Below are positions 1 to 5,942 of a DNA stretch of 5,942 nucleotides, piece after piece. The notes below the pieces were generated by a model. It did no database searches. It saw only the letters and a program-made list of their open reading frames with translations, and was not told the DNA's origin. The stretch comes from Propionibacteriaceae bacterium (GTDB taxonomy: Bacteria; Actinomycetota; Actinomycetes; Propionibacteriales; Propionibacteriaceae), in NCBI GenBank assembly GCA_003158895.1, contig PMLO01000056.1, positions 1 through 5,942 on the forward strand. The letters are read 5' to 3'. The position numbers and the translations under genes were made by a program. Each line of letters starts with the position of its first letter. Positions within the stretch are counted from its first letter, which is position 1.

Positions 1-729
1 CGCGCCGACGATGTAGATGAACTGGGCCGAGAAGCCGAACATGCCCGCGAAGGCGAGCCGCAGGTACGGGCCGTCAGAGAGCACCAGCCGTAGCCCGTGC
101 AGCACATCGCGCACATCGAGCTTCCGGCGCTTCTCGACCGGGTGGGTCTCCGGCAAGCCGAACGCAACCATGATCGCGAGGAGCACGCCGACCGCGACCA
201 GGCCGCCGAAGATCGTCCGCCAGCTCGCGAATCCGATGACCCAACCGCCGACGATCGGTGCGAGAGCCGGCGCGATCGCGAAGATCATCGCCACCTGAGC
301 CATCATCTTCTGCGCCGCAGGACCGCTGTACAGGTCGCGGATGATCGTACGGCTCACGATCTGGCCCGCGCCCGCAGCGAACCCCTGCAACGCGCGCCCC
401 ATGAGCAGCACCGTCAGGTTGGGCGCGAGCATGCACACGAGCGACGCCAGCGCGTACGCGAACATGCCCACGACCATGACCTTCTTGCGGCCGATCGCGT
501 CGGAGATCGGGCCGTGGAACAGGCTCATGACCGCGAACGACAGCATGTAGATGCTCGTGACCTGCTGCATCTCCGCGGTGGACGCGCGCACGTCGCGGCC
601 GATCAGGTCGAACGCGGGGAAGAGGGCGTCGATGGTGAACGGCCCGATCATCGCCAGCGCGGCGATCATGGCCGTGATGAGCGCGTGGCTCGCGACCCGC
701 GGTTTTGCGTTCACGGACTCAGCGGCCAT
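1..729 (-). CDS. MFS transporter, Bcr/CflA-like (DHA1 drug/H+ antiporter type), 3' end outside window
   Basis: Reading leftward from ATG at 729, the frame stays open for 243 codons to the window edge, so only the N-terminal half and the start of the C-terminal half are present. Visible segments: TM1 about residues 15-38 with the Bcr-like TIDALFPAF; TM2 53-75; motif A GPISDAIGRKK at 73-83; TM3 85-104; the TM4 arginine R112 in MGRALQG; RTIIRDLYSG at 127-136; motif C AIAPALAPIVGGW at 151-163; TM6 168-187 ending GLPET; a charged central loop; then TM7. These motifs together are typical of Bcr/CflA proton antiporters that export small molecules across the inner membrane. The start overlaps the upstream oxidoreductase stop by 11 bases and has no clear Shine-Dalgarno sequence, so it may be translated by coupling; GTG at 714 is an alternative. 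Family assignment is good, but the substrate is unknown. The context suggests a sugar-related compound, which would be unusual for this family. Confidence 0.88.
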   Translation of the reverse strand, partial: MAAESVNAKPRVASHALITAMIAALAMIGPFTIDALFPAFDLIGRDVRASTAEMQQVTSIYMLSFAVMSLFHGPISDAIGRKKVMVVGMFAYALASLVCMLAPNLTVLLMGRALQGFAAGAGQIVSRTIIRDLYSGPAAQKMMAQVAMIFAIAPALAPIVGGWVIGFASWRTIFGGLVAVGVLLAIMVAFGLPETHPVEKRRKLDVRDVLHGLRLVLSDGPYLRLAFAGMFGFSAQFIYIVGA

Positions 730-1726
730 CGGCGGGCACAAGGCCGGACGCGATGTACGTGTCGCGGAGCACCCCGAGGCTCACGAGTGCGGCATCGGCG
801 TCGATCCAGAACGGCTTCTCCGCGCTGAGATGCGCATAGAAGTCGGCGATGAGGCGGGCGTGGCTGGCGCCCCAGTACGAGCGCTCGCCCTCGGCCTCGA
901 GGTCGTTGGCGACGATCTCCACGTCGCCATCCGGAGTAGCCGCCAGCAGCTGTCCGTCCTGGAGCCGTACGGTGGCCGACTCGAAAACGAGCTCGATCTC
1001 CACCGGTGCGTTCTCTCCGTGGCAGTTCGTCGCGAAGTAGACGCTGCCGACGCCGCCCGGGTGCTGCATCGTGATCGTCGCCGTGTCCTCGACCTCGGTG
1101 ATACCTGAGTGGGTGAGGTTGGCCGCCATGCCGGAGACCGACTCGGGCGCACCGAGCAGCCAGCACAGCAGGTCGATCGTGTGGATCGTCTGGTTGATGA
1201 GGACACCGCCGCCGGCTTCGCGCCAGGTGGCCCGCCAGGGGGAGGCCTGGTAGTACGAGGCGTCGCGGTGCCACCACACGGAGGCGCGGGCCGACAGGAC
1301 ACGCCCGTACGTGCGGTCGTCGACCAGCCGCCGCATCGCCTGGCTGGAGTCGTTGTAGCGGTTCTGGAAGCAGACACCCAGCGTGCGGCCGGATTCGCGG
1401 GCGACGCGCGCCAGCTCGGCGCCGGCTCCGTACGACTCGGCGATCGGCTTCTCGGTCAGCACGTGGCAGCCCGCCTTCAGCGCGGCGATGGCGGCGCTCG
1501 CGTGGAGGTTGTGGGGCAGCGTGATGTGGACGACGTCCGGATGCGCCTCGCGCAGCATGGTGTCGACGTCCGTGAAGCCCGGTACGCCCCACTGGGTCGC
1601 GGCAGCCTCGGCGCGCTGGGGGACGATGTCGCACACGGCCACGAGGTCGATGGCAGGGTGGTCCACGATGGCCTGCAGGTGGTTGCCTGAGATGTCGCCG
1701 ATCCCGATGACGGCCGCGGTTGTCAC
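719..1726 (-). CDS. Gfo/Idh/MocA family NAD(P)-dependent oxidoreductase, ThuB-like in context
   Basis: A 335-residue protein of normal family length. The N-terminal Rossmann fold begins at residue 4 with AAVIGIGDISGNHLQAI (glycines G8, G10, G14). D33 at the end of strand 2 (VAVCD) suggests preference for NAD over NADP. The family signature EKP is at 92-94, where K93 is the usual catalytic lysine. The C-terminal domain carries GGGVLINQTIHTID at 171-184, with H181 as the expected catalytic histidine and D184 conserved; N177 stands where many members have Asp. Enzymes of this family oxidise or reduce a hydroxyl of sugars, inositols or glycosides. The start is GTG at 1726, preceded by GAAGGAG four bases upstream, both lying inside the end of the ThuA-like gene (4-base overlap). 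The reading frame opens further upstream, but without a better start. The following MFS gene overlaps its stop. ThuB-type 3-keto-sugar formation is inferred only from the ThuA partner; family is certain, substrate is not. Confidence 0.93.
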   Translation of the reverse strand: MTTAAVIGIGDISGNHLQAIVDHPAIDLVAVCDIVPQRAEAAATQWGVPGFTDVDTMLREAHPDVVHITLPHNLHASAAIAALKAGCHVLTEKPIAESYGAGAELARVARESGRTLGVCFQNRYNDSSQAMRRLVDDRTYGRVLSARASVWWHRDASYYQASPWRATWREAGGGVLINQTIHTIDLLCWLLGAPESVSGMAANLTHSGITEVEDTATITMQHPGGVGSVYFATNCHGENAPVEIELVFESATVRLQDGQLLAATPDGDVEIVANDLEAEGERSYWGASHARLIADFYAHLSAEKPFWIDADAALVSLGVLRDTYIASGLVPADGR

Positions 1727-2442
1727 AGTTCTCCTTCGTTGACAGTGAGCTCCCGGTCGCGCAGCAGCCATCGGATCTCGCCCGTCAGGTAGCGACGGCG
1801 TTGCTCGGATGCGTACGAACGGCGGTCGTGGCCCAGGCCGTCGTAGATTCGGCTCGCACCGCGTGACCAGCTCACCACGTACCAGTCTCCCAGCGTCTCG
1901 TGGCCCAGCAGGGGAGTGTTCCCTTCGTGGACGGGCAAGCGCCAGTAGCGCTCGTCGTAGGCGACGACGACCGGTCGTTGCGTCACGCCGTCGATCGGGC
2001 TCAGGCCGGAGAACACCGGGTGGTCGACAGCCGACGGGTCAGCCTCGAACACCGCGAGGCTGGCCTCGGGATGTCCCGAGACGCCAGGCGTCCAGCTCGT
2101 ACCGATGATGTCGGCCCATGCCGGCCATTCCGGGAAGGCCGCCGCGGAGCTGTGCACGGCGAGGATCGGGGATCCGGCGGCAGCGTAGGCAGCGACCGCG
2201 TCGAAGCTCGGCTGCCATGCCGGATCGTACGTGGGCGGGGCGTCCGGGTCGCCTCGTCCGGAGTTGACGATGAGCAGGTCGACACCGCTCAGGTCGGCCA
2301 AGGCCCCAGGAGACTCGTCCGTGCGCATCTCGGGCTCCAGACCCAGCGCGCGTACGACCCGGGCGATCTCTTCGGACGTCTCGGCAACGGGGTGCCACGG
2401 GTCCCGGTAGCGCGACAGACCCGTGAAGATGACGACAGACAC
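1723..2442 (-). CDS. ThuA-like domain protein (class I glutamine amidotransferase-like fold)
   Basis: A 239-residue single-domain protein that fits the ThuA-like family in length and pattern. Residues 1-23 form the first strand and the loop SRYRDPWHPVAETS. DLLIVNSGRGD is at 55-65. GSPILAVHSSAAAFPEW (90-106) is the nucleophile-elbow equivalent. RIYDGLGHDRRSY (198-210) is the C-terminal family motif. The protein has no cysteine at all, so amidotransferase chemistry is excluded; ThuA proteins are instead linked to use of trehalose and related disaccharides next to a ThuB dehydrogenase. The same partnership is seen here, with the oxidoreductase starting inside this gene's stop codon. The chosen start is GTG 2442, with GGAAGG nine bases upstream and an N-terminus that begins right at the first strand. 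A longer version from GTG 2478 would add 12 residues. It is the first gene of the leftward operon. The exact reaction and substrate cannot be read from the sequence. Confidence 0.85.
   Translation of the reverse strand: MSVVIFTGLSRYRDPWHPVAETSEEIARVVRALGLEPEMRTDESPGALADLSGVDLLIVNSGRGDPDAPPTYDPAWQPSFDAVAAYAAAGSPILAVHSSAAAFPEWPAWADIIGTSWTPGVSGHPEASLAVFEADPSAVDHPVFSGLSPIDGVTQRPVVVAYDERYWRLPVHEGNTPLLGHETLGDWYVVSWSRGASRIYDGLGHDRRSYASEQRRRYLTGEIRWLLRDRELTVNEGEL
1727..1736 (-). promoter_or_regulatory. Ribosome binding site for the oxidoreductase, embedded in the ThuA-like gene
   Basis: On the minus strand GAAGGAG is followed by four bases (AACT) and then GTG. It lies within the last codons of the ThuA-like gene (Asn-Glu-Gly-Glu-Leu-stop). 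It decides the GTG start at 1726 over the longer open frame and implies translation coupled to the upstream gene. Confidence 0.75.
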
Positions 2443-2451
2443 GTCCCAGAA

Positions 2452-2457
2452 CCCTTC
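2452..2457 (-). promoter_or_regulatory. Ribosome binding site for the ThuA-like gene
   Basis: GGAAGG on the minus strand sits nine bases before GTG 2442. It favours that start over GTG 2478, which has only a purine-rich GGAGG at a poor distance of 16 bases. Confidence 0.55.
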
Positions 2458-2486
2458 CGACAGCCGAATCCCGGCCACGTCGTTCG

Positions 2487-2492
2487 ACCCTA
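2487..2492 (-). promoter_or_regulatory. Candidate -10 element of the leftward operon
   Basis: TAGGGT on the minus strand fits the actinobacterial TANNNT -10 consensus. Counting six bases on gives an A at 2480 as a likely transcription start, about 38 bases before GTG 2442, leaving room for the GGAAGG ribosome site. No good -35 hexamer is seen at the usual spacing; that region is occupied by the palindrome at 2509-2520. An isolated TANNNT match is common by chance, so this is a tentative call. Confidence 0.35.
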
Positions 2493-2508
2493 GTCCTCCG
2501 GGATCCGC

Positions 2509-2520
2509 AGAAGGCCTTCT
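2509..2520. promoter_or_regulatory. Perfect 12-base palindrome, candidate operator in the divergent spacer
   Basis: AGAAGGCCTTCT equals its own reverse complement. It is further flanked by TCCG (2504-2507) and CGGA (2521-2524), which extend the symmetry if the C at 2508 is skipped. It lies over the -35 region of the leftward promoter candidate and about 44-55 bases upstream of the rightward start candidate. A dimeric regulator could therefore repress one direction or influence both. No regulator gene lies in the window. Binding is inference only. Confidence 0.35.
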
Positions 2521-2551
2521 CGGACAGGTGTTGCCCGACCCGCCGCGGCCC

Positions 2552-2557
2552 TACGGT
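2552..2557 (+). promoter_or_regulatory. Candidate -10 element of the rightward operon, in leaderless position
   Basis: TACGGT matches TANNNT and ends six bases before GTG 2564, the usual distance from a -10 to the first transcribed base. TTGCCC at 2531-2536 resembles a -35 box, but the 15-base spacing is short. If used, the mRNA would begin at the GTG itself, which would explain the lack of a Shine-Dalgarno sequence. Confidence 0.35.
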
Positions 2558-2563
2558 ATGCGC

Positions 2564-4495
2564 GTGGGAGTGACGCCGGATCCGTACCGGCCGGGTTGGG
2601 CCGGCGGAGCGCCTCCGCCTGTCCCAGGCGGGTGGGTACCCCCGCGACAGGCGCCTCCGCCACCATGGATCCCCCCGCGTCAGGCGGCCGCCCCTTCGTG
2701 GGTTCCGCAGTGGCAGACGCCACAGGCTCCGGTGCAGCCGAAGCCGCCGGCAGCACCCAAGCGCCGTACGGTCGCCACGCTCGTGTGGTGCCTGGTGCTC
2801 GTGGCCGGTCTGCTCCTCGCCGGGTCGCACGGCGTGAAGGGGACGACGAGATCGTCGTCGGCGCTGTCCATGGTGGGCGTGGACGGGCTCACCGCCTGGT
2901 ACACCGACGGCAGCACGCAGGTGACGACCGGCTCTGGGACGTGGGCCCATGGGTACGGCGTGTACGACCTCGGCAGCTCCGGCCCGGACCCGGTGGGGTG
3001 GTGGGCGGTCAACACACCGCTCAACCCGTCGACCGTGGACATGGCACGGTTCTCCTGGACGTTGGGAAGCACCACAGGCACCGCGATCCACGGCGACGAC
3101 CTCTTCTCGCTGGCCAACGGAGAGGTGCGTCGCGAGGTCCTCACGGACGGCAAGAACTCCATCATCTACAAGGGGGGACTGCTGGAGCTGCCCGCGGACG
3201 TGCACTCCGGCAGCACCTGGAAGTCCTCCGGCACGATCATCGCCATGACGAGCGGCCTACCGGGCAGCTCTGTCGCGTACTCGTCGCAGGGCGCTGCCAC
3301 CACACCGCCCGAGGCGGAGCTCGCCGCCGCGGGATGCCTCGACACGACGCTCGCGGAGACGTACGGAACGGCCAGTCTCTCCACGTCTCGGACCTGGTGC
3401 CCGGGCCGGGGGATGGTCCGCTTCGCGGAGGACGACGTCCGGCACCAGACCGGGGATGTGCCCGCTCTGTCGTATCCGATCGCCGCGGACGCGTTCGACT
3501 GGAGCCGCCTCAGCGGTGCAGTTGCGACGACCACGACCCTGGACCCGGTGGGGACATCGCTGCTGGCCCCGCAGTACGTCTCGCGGCCCGGCGTGCTGGC
3601 TGACGGGACGGTGGTTGCCGGGCTCAAGACGGGCAACGACATCGTCGCGATCAACCCAGCGGCGACCGGCACCCTCGATCACACCGTGTGGCGCTCGCAT
3701 CCGGGTGGCGCCCTCCTCACGTGCGCGACGTTCGGTGAGGTCACGGTGGCGACGACGAGCGAGCGGCGGATCGTCGCGTACGGCCCGACTGGGGTGGTCC
3801 TATGGATCGCCTCAACCCCTGACTCGGTCGACCAGCCGGCGATCGCGTTCGGCGGCCAGCTCGTCGTGACGTCCGTCGACGGCACGGTGATGGCGCTGAA
3901 CCCGTCGACCGGTCACGAAGTGTGGCGCGCGAAGACGCCCAGCGAGCTCGCGCTCCAGCCCGTGGCCTCCGGCGACACCATGGTCGTCATCGACGAGAAC
4001 GGCACGACCGTGGCGCTCGGCACCGATGGCCACGAGCTGTGGCGATCGACGGAGTTCCCCGCGAGCGCGTATGCGATCTCGGGTGGTGCGGTCGTGGTGA
4101 AGGAGCGAGCCGCCCCCACGTTGCGCGGCTACGACGTCGCCACGGGGAACAAGCTGTGGCGTACGTGGGGACCTGCGGCCCTCGAGTCCCTCTCGGACCT
4201 GGACGGAGTCGTCGTGGCGTACCTGGGTCGCGAGGGCGCTCAGGCGTTCGACCCCGCCACCGGGAACGCGCTGTGGGCGGCCAACCCGAGGGCCCTGGAC
4301 CTGCTCGTGGTGGGCGACCGGGCCGTCCTGGCAACGTCGGACAGCATCGTGGTGCTTGGCCGCGACGGTACGGAGATCGCGCGGGTCCCGCACGGTCTGG
4401 GCCGCCTGCCTCAGCTCAACGTCCAGATCGCGGCGGGTACGAGCTCGGTCGACGCCATCACGACCCAAGAGCTGTTCCGCGAGGTCCTGTCATGA
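2564..4495 (+). CDS. Membrane-anchored PQQ-type (BamB-like) beta-propeller protein with proline-rich cytoplasmic tail
   Basis: With the GTG start at 2564 the protein has 643 residues. Residues 4-65 are rich in Pro, Trp and Gln, followed by KRR (66-68) and one transmembrane helix (about 70-87), giving a type II topology with the rest outside. Residues 90-330 form an unrecognised, probably beta-rich region with only two cysteines, C258 and C279 (TWCPGRGMVRF). From about 340 to 620 runs a seven-blade propeller. The blade tryptophan recurs at W376, W414, W454, W493, W532 and W571, every 38-40 residues, in motifs such as ALNPSTGHEVWR; the last blade has Ala at 606 instead. No vicinal Cys-Cys pair or other sign of a quinoprotein dehydrogenase is present, so a binding or scaffolding role is likelier. 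The frame is open back to 2423, but those starts overlap the divergent gene. ATG 2558, GTG 2570 and GTG 2528 are alternatives. The stop overlaps the next start (ATGA). Function is unknown. Confidence 0.85.
   Translation: MGVTPDPYRPGWAGGAPPPVPGGWVPPRQAPPPPWIPPRQAAAPSWVPQWQTPQAPVQPKPPAAPKRRTVATLVWCLVLVAGLLLAGSHGVKGTTRSSSALSMVGVDGLTAWYTDGSTQVTTGSGTWAHGYGVYDLGSSGPDPVGWWAVNTPLNPSTVDMARFSWTLGSTTGTAIHGDDLFSLANGEVRREVLTDGKNSIIYKGGLLELPADVHSGSTWKSSGTIIAMTSGLPGSSVAYSSQGAATTPPEAELAAAGCLDTTLAETYGTASLSTSRTWCPGRGMVRFAEDDVRHQTGDVPALSYPIAADAFDWSRLSGAVATTTTLDPVGTSLLAPQYVSRPGVLADGTVVAGLKTGNDIVAINPAATGTLDHTVWRSHPGGALLTCATFGEVTVATTSERRIVAYGPTGVVLWIASTPDSVDQPAIAFGGQLVVTSVDGTVMALNPSTGHEVWRAKTPSELALQPVASGDTMVVIDENGTTVALGTDGHELWRSTEFPASAYAISGGAVVVKERAAPTLRGYDVATGNKLWRTWGPAALESLSDLDGVVVAYLGREGAQAFDPATGNALWAANPRALDLLVVGDRAVLATSDSIVVLGRDGTEIARVPHGLGRLPQLNVQIAAGTSSVDAITTQELFREVLS
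2633..2731 (+). repeat. Three tandem 11-residue Trp-Pro repeats in the propeller protein's cytoplasmic tail
   Basis: The units start at W24, W35 and W46: WVPPRQAPPPP, WIPPRQAAAPS and WVPQWQTPQAP. The spacing is exactly 11 residues (33 bases). The pattern is W-[VI]-P-[PQ]-[RW]-Q followed by Ala/Pro-rich filler. The tail is probably disordered and may bind a partner or span a crowded zone next to the membrane. Confidence 0.7.
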
Positions 4496-5942
4496 CGGTC
4501 GAGGCGGAGGATCGCGTCGACCAGAGGGCCATGCACCCAGTGGTGCGGGCTGTACGGAGGGCGCTCGAGGTCACCTTCGCCGAGCCCGTCGCCGACGGGC
4601 GCCCGATCCCCTCCCGCTGGCCGGCAGGGATGGCGGTGATCGGCTGGACGACGGGGCTACTGGTGGTCGGCCTGGGTGCCGTCTCTGTGTTCGCCGGCTT
4701 CCTGCGCGCCCATTTCCCGTTCCTTGCGTCCCAGTCGTCCAATCGGTCGATCCCCGAAGTGCTGCTCCCGGTCTTCGTCGCGGTGGTCGTCTGGACGTTG
4801 GGTCTGGCGCACTGTGCGCTGATCCGGCTCGCCTGGTACATCAAGCTTCCCGGTCTCGCCGTGGCCATCACCGGGATGGTCGGCCTGGGCCTGTTCTCGC
4901 AAGGGCGAATCCTCGTGCTCGCCGTCGCCGCCGTCAGCTACCTCGCGGTGGTCGTCATCGTGTTCGCGAGGCGGCGCGCCCCGTACGTGTGGTGGGAGTT
5001 CCCGCTCATCACGACCCTCATCGCGATCAGCTGGTTGGTCATGCTGCTCGCGCCGGGAGTCGGTGCGCAGGTCGCGTACGACACGCGGCTCGTCGGCATC
5101 GAGGCCCAGCTGACTGACTTCGCCCTCGTCGCCATGCCCGCCCTGATCGCCGCCGGCGTGGCGCCTGCGCTCATCACGGTGTCGGCGGCCGAGGCGATCG
5201 CCGTGCGCCCCGTACCGCGCGTGCTGACGATCATCGGCGTCGTTGCTGTCGTCGCCTGGCGACTCTTCACGACCATTCAGAGCGTGTCGGGGGATCCGCT
5301 CGAACAAGGTTCCGAAGCTCTCCTCGCGTCGGTCATGACGCTGGGCCTCACCGCGCTCGCACTCATCCTGATGTGGGGCTTGTCACCGCATCCCGAGGTC
5401 GTACGACCGGGCGAACTGCCGGAGCTCTGGACCGCCTGGTCGTTCCCGGTCGCGGTACTGCTGACAGGCGCGGTCGTGCTCCTGGTTCCCATCTCGTGGA
5501 TCTACAGCTTCTGGATGCTGTTCCACCTGCCGGGTCAGTCGGTCGTCACCGCGATCTTCGACGGCCTGCAGGTGGTGAGCAGCTCGTGGTGGCGAGCAAT
5601 CCCTGGTGCTGCGCTAGGGATCGGTGGGATCGTCCTCGCACGACGCGGGCGCGTCGGCGAAGCGAGCTTGCTCGCGGCCGTGTGCGTGTACATGGTCACG
5701 GGTGCCATCGGCACGGTGCTTCCTCCCGGGATGCTGCGAGCACGTACGCCTGACGCGATCGCAGCGATCACCTCGTGGCTCGCCATCGTGGTGCTGATCG
5801 TCCTGTACGTCGCGCGGCGCCTCACCAGGCAGCGGCTGGTGGGCCTGCTGACGGTGCTGCTGGTGGGTGGCCTGTACACGTACCGCAACACCCTCGACGA
5901 CCCCGTGAGCGCGATCTTCGGCTACGCCGGGCTGGGCATCGC
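4492..5942 (+). CDS. Polytopic integral membrane protein of unknown function, 3' end outside window
   Basis: From ATG 4492 the frame is open for 483 codons to the window end with no stop. The start overlaps the stop of the propeller gene by four bases (ATGA), so the two are coupled in translation. After a 45-residue soluble N-terminus rich in charged residues, hydrophobic stretches lie at about 47-70, 90-111, 118-134, 140-159, 170-188, 208-228, 242-262, 276-297, 317-340, 369-383, 391-411, 422-441 and 448-464. That gives about 12-13 membrane helices. Arginine clusters (RRR at 160-162, RR at 384-385 and 442-443) give hints for inside loops. No transporter signature, catalytic motif or glycosyltransferase pattern was recognised. 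The neighbour suggests it forms an envelope complex with the propeller protein. It is certainly coding; family and role are unknown. Confidence 0.85.
   Translation, partial: MTVEAEDRVDQRAMHPVVRAVRRALEVTFAEPVADGRPIPSRWPAGMAVIGWTTGLLVVGLGAVSVFAGFLRAHFPFLASQSSNRSIPEVLLPVFVAVVVWTLGLAHCALIRLAWYIKLPGLAVAITGMVGLGLFSQGRILVLAVAAVSYLAVVVIVFARRRAPYVWWEFPLITTLIAISWLVMLLAPGVGAQVAYDTRLVGIEAQLTDFALVAMPALIAAGVAPALITVSAAEAIAVRPVPRVLTIIGVVAVVAWRLFTTIQSVSGDPLEQGSEALLASVMTLGLTALALILMWGLSPHPEVVRPGELPELWTAWSFPVAVLLTGAVVLLVPISWIYSFWMLFHLPGQSVVTAIFDGLQVVSSSWWRAIPGAALGIGGIVLARRGRVGEASLLAAVCVYMVTGAIGTVLPPGMLRARTPDAIAAITSWLAIVVLIVLYVARRLTRQRLVGLLTVLLVGGLYTYRNTLDDPVSAIFGYAGLGI

Noticed and set aside
97..828. A 243-codon plus-strand open frame opposite the MFS gene
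   Set aside because: Its composition is dominated by Arg, His, Asp and Glu with no hydrophobic core, while the minus strand gives clear MFS motifs over the same bases.
711..1634. A 307-codon minus-strand frame within the oxidoreductase
   Set aside because: An out-of-frame shadow: Arg/Pro-rich, with no family motif. The overlapping frame has the complete Rossmann and EKP signatures.
2443..2478. GTG 2478 as start of the ThuA-like protein
   Set aside because: It lies eight bases after the -10 candidate, so a nearly leaderless start is possible. However, GTG 2442 has a well-spaced GGAAGG and matches the family's N-terminus.
2423..2563. Upstream starts (GTG 2423, ATG 2429) for the propeller gene
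   Set aside because: They would overlap the start of the divergent ThuA-like gene and both promoter candidates, have no ribosome site, and add a non-descript 47-residue stretch.
2039..3205. A 388-codon open frame on the minus strand across the divergent spacer
   Set aside because: It runs antisense to the propeller gene and out of frame through the ThuA-like gene. Its translation is Arg/Gly/Pro-rich low-complexity typical of GC-rich shadow frames.
2564..4495. Quinoprotein (PQQ-dependent) alcohol or glucose dehydrogenase
   Set aside because: The repeats are PQQ-type blades, but there is no vicinal disulfide cysteine pair, no haem-binding CxxCH, and the length and architecture fit a BamB-like structural propeller.
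4356..5307. Plus- and minus-strand frames overlapping the polytopic membrane protein
   Set aside because: Both are charged, low-complexity translations. The frame starting at ATG 4492 gives alternating hydrophobic helices and stays open to the window end.

Overview
The window is GC-rich throughout, densely coding on both strands, with GTG starts, 4-base start/stop overlaps and TANNNT-type -10 elements without clear -35 boxes. This points to a high-GC actinobacterium. Frequent GTACG words and codon choice would fit a Nocardioides/Aeromicrobium-like lineage, but that finer placement is only an impression. No RNA genes, insertion sequences, CRISPR arrays or terminator hairpins were recognised.

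Layout: two divergent gene blocks share a 121-base spacer (2443-2563). Leftward (minus strand) runs a tight three-gene operon: a ThuA-like protein (1723-2442), a Gfo/Idh/MocA NAD-type oxidoreductase (719-1726) and a Bcr/CflA-like MFS transporter (1-729, cut by the window edge). The genes overlap by 4 and 11 bases, so they are almost certainly co-transcribed and translationally coupled. By analogy with thuA/thuB, the first two probably modify and cleave a sugar, glycoside or related polyol. The transporter would move the substrate, a product or an unrelated toxic compound.

Rightward (plus strand) runs a membrane-anchored protein (2564-4495) with a proline-rich cytoplasmic tail, one transmembrane helix, an unrecognised extracytoplasmic region and a regular seven-blade PQQ-type beta-propeller. 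It overlaps by 4 bases (ATGA) with a large polytopic membrane protein (4492 to beyond the window end) of about 12-13 helices and no recognised family. The pair looks like an uncharacterised envelope complex and is the least explained content here.

The divergent spacer holds a plausible -10 for each direction and a perfect 12-base palindrome between them. On the rightward side the -10 sits exactly six bases before a GTG, consistent with a leaderless mRNA. Whether the two blocks share regulation or function is not shown by the sequence.
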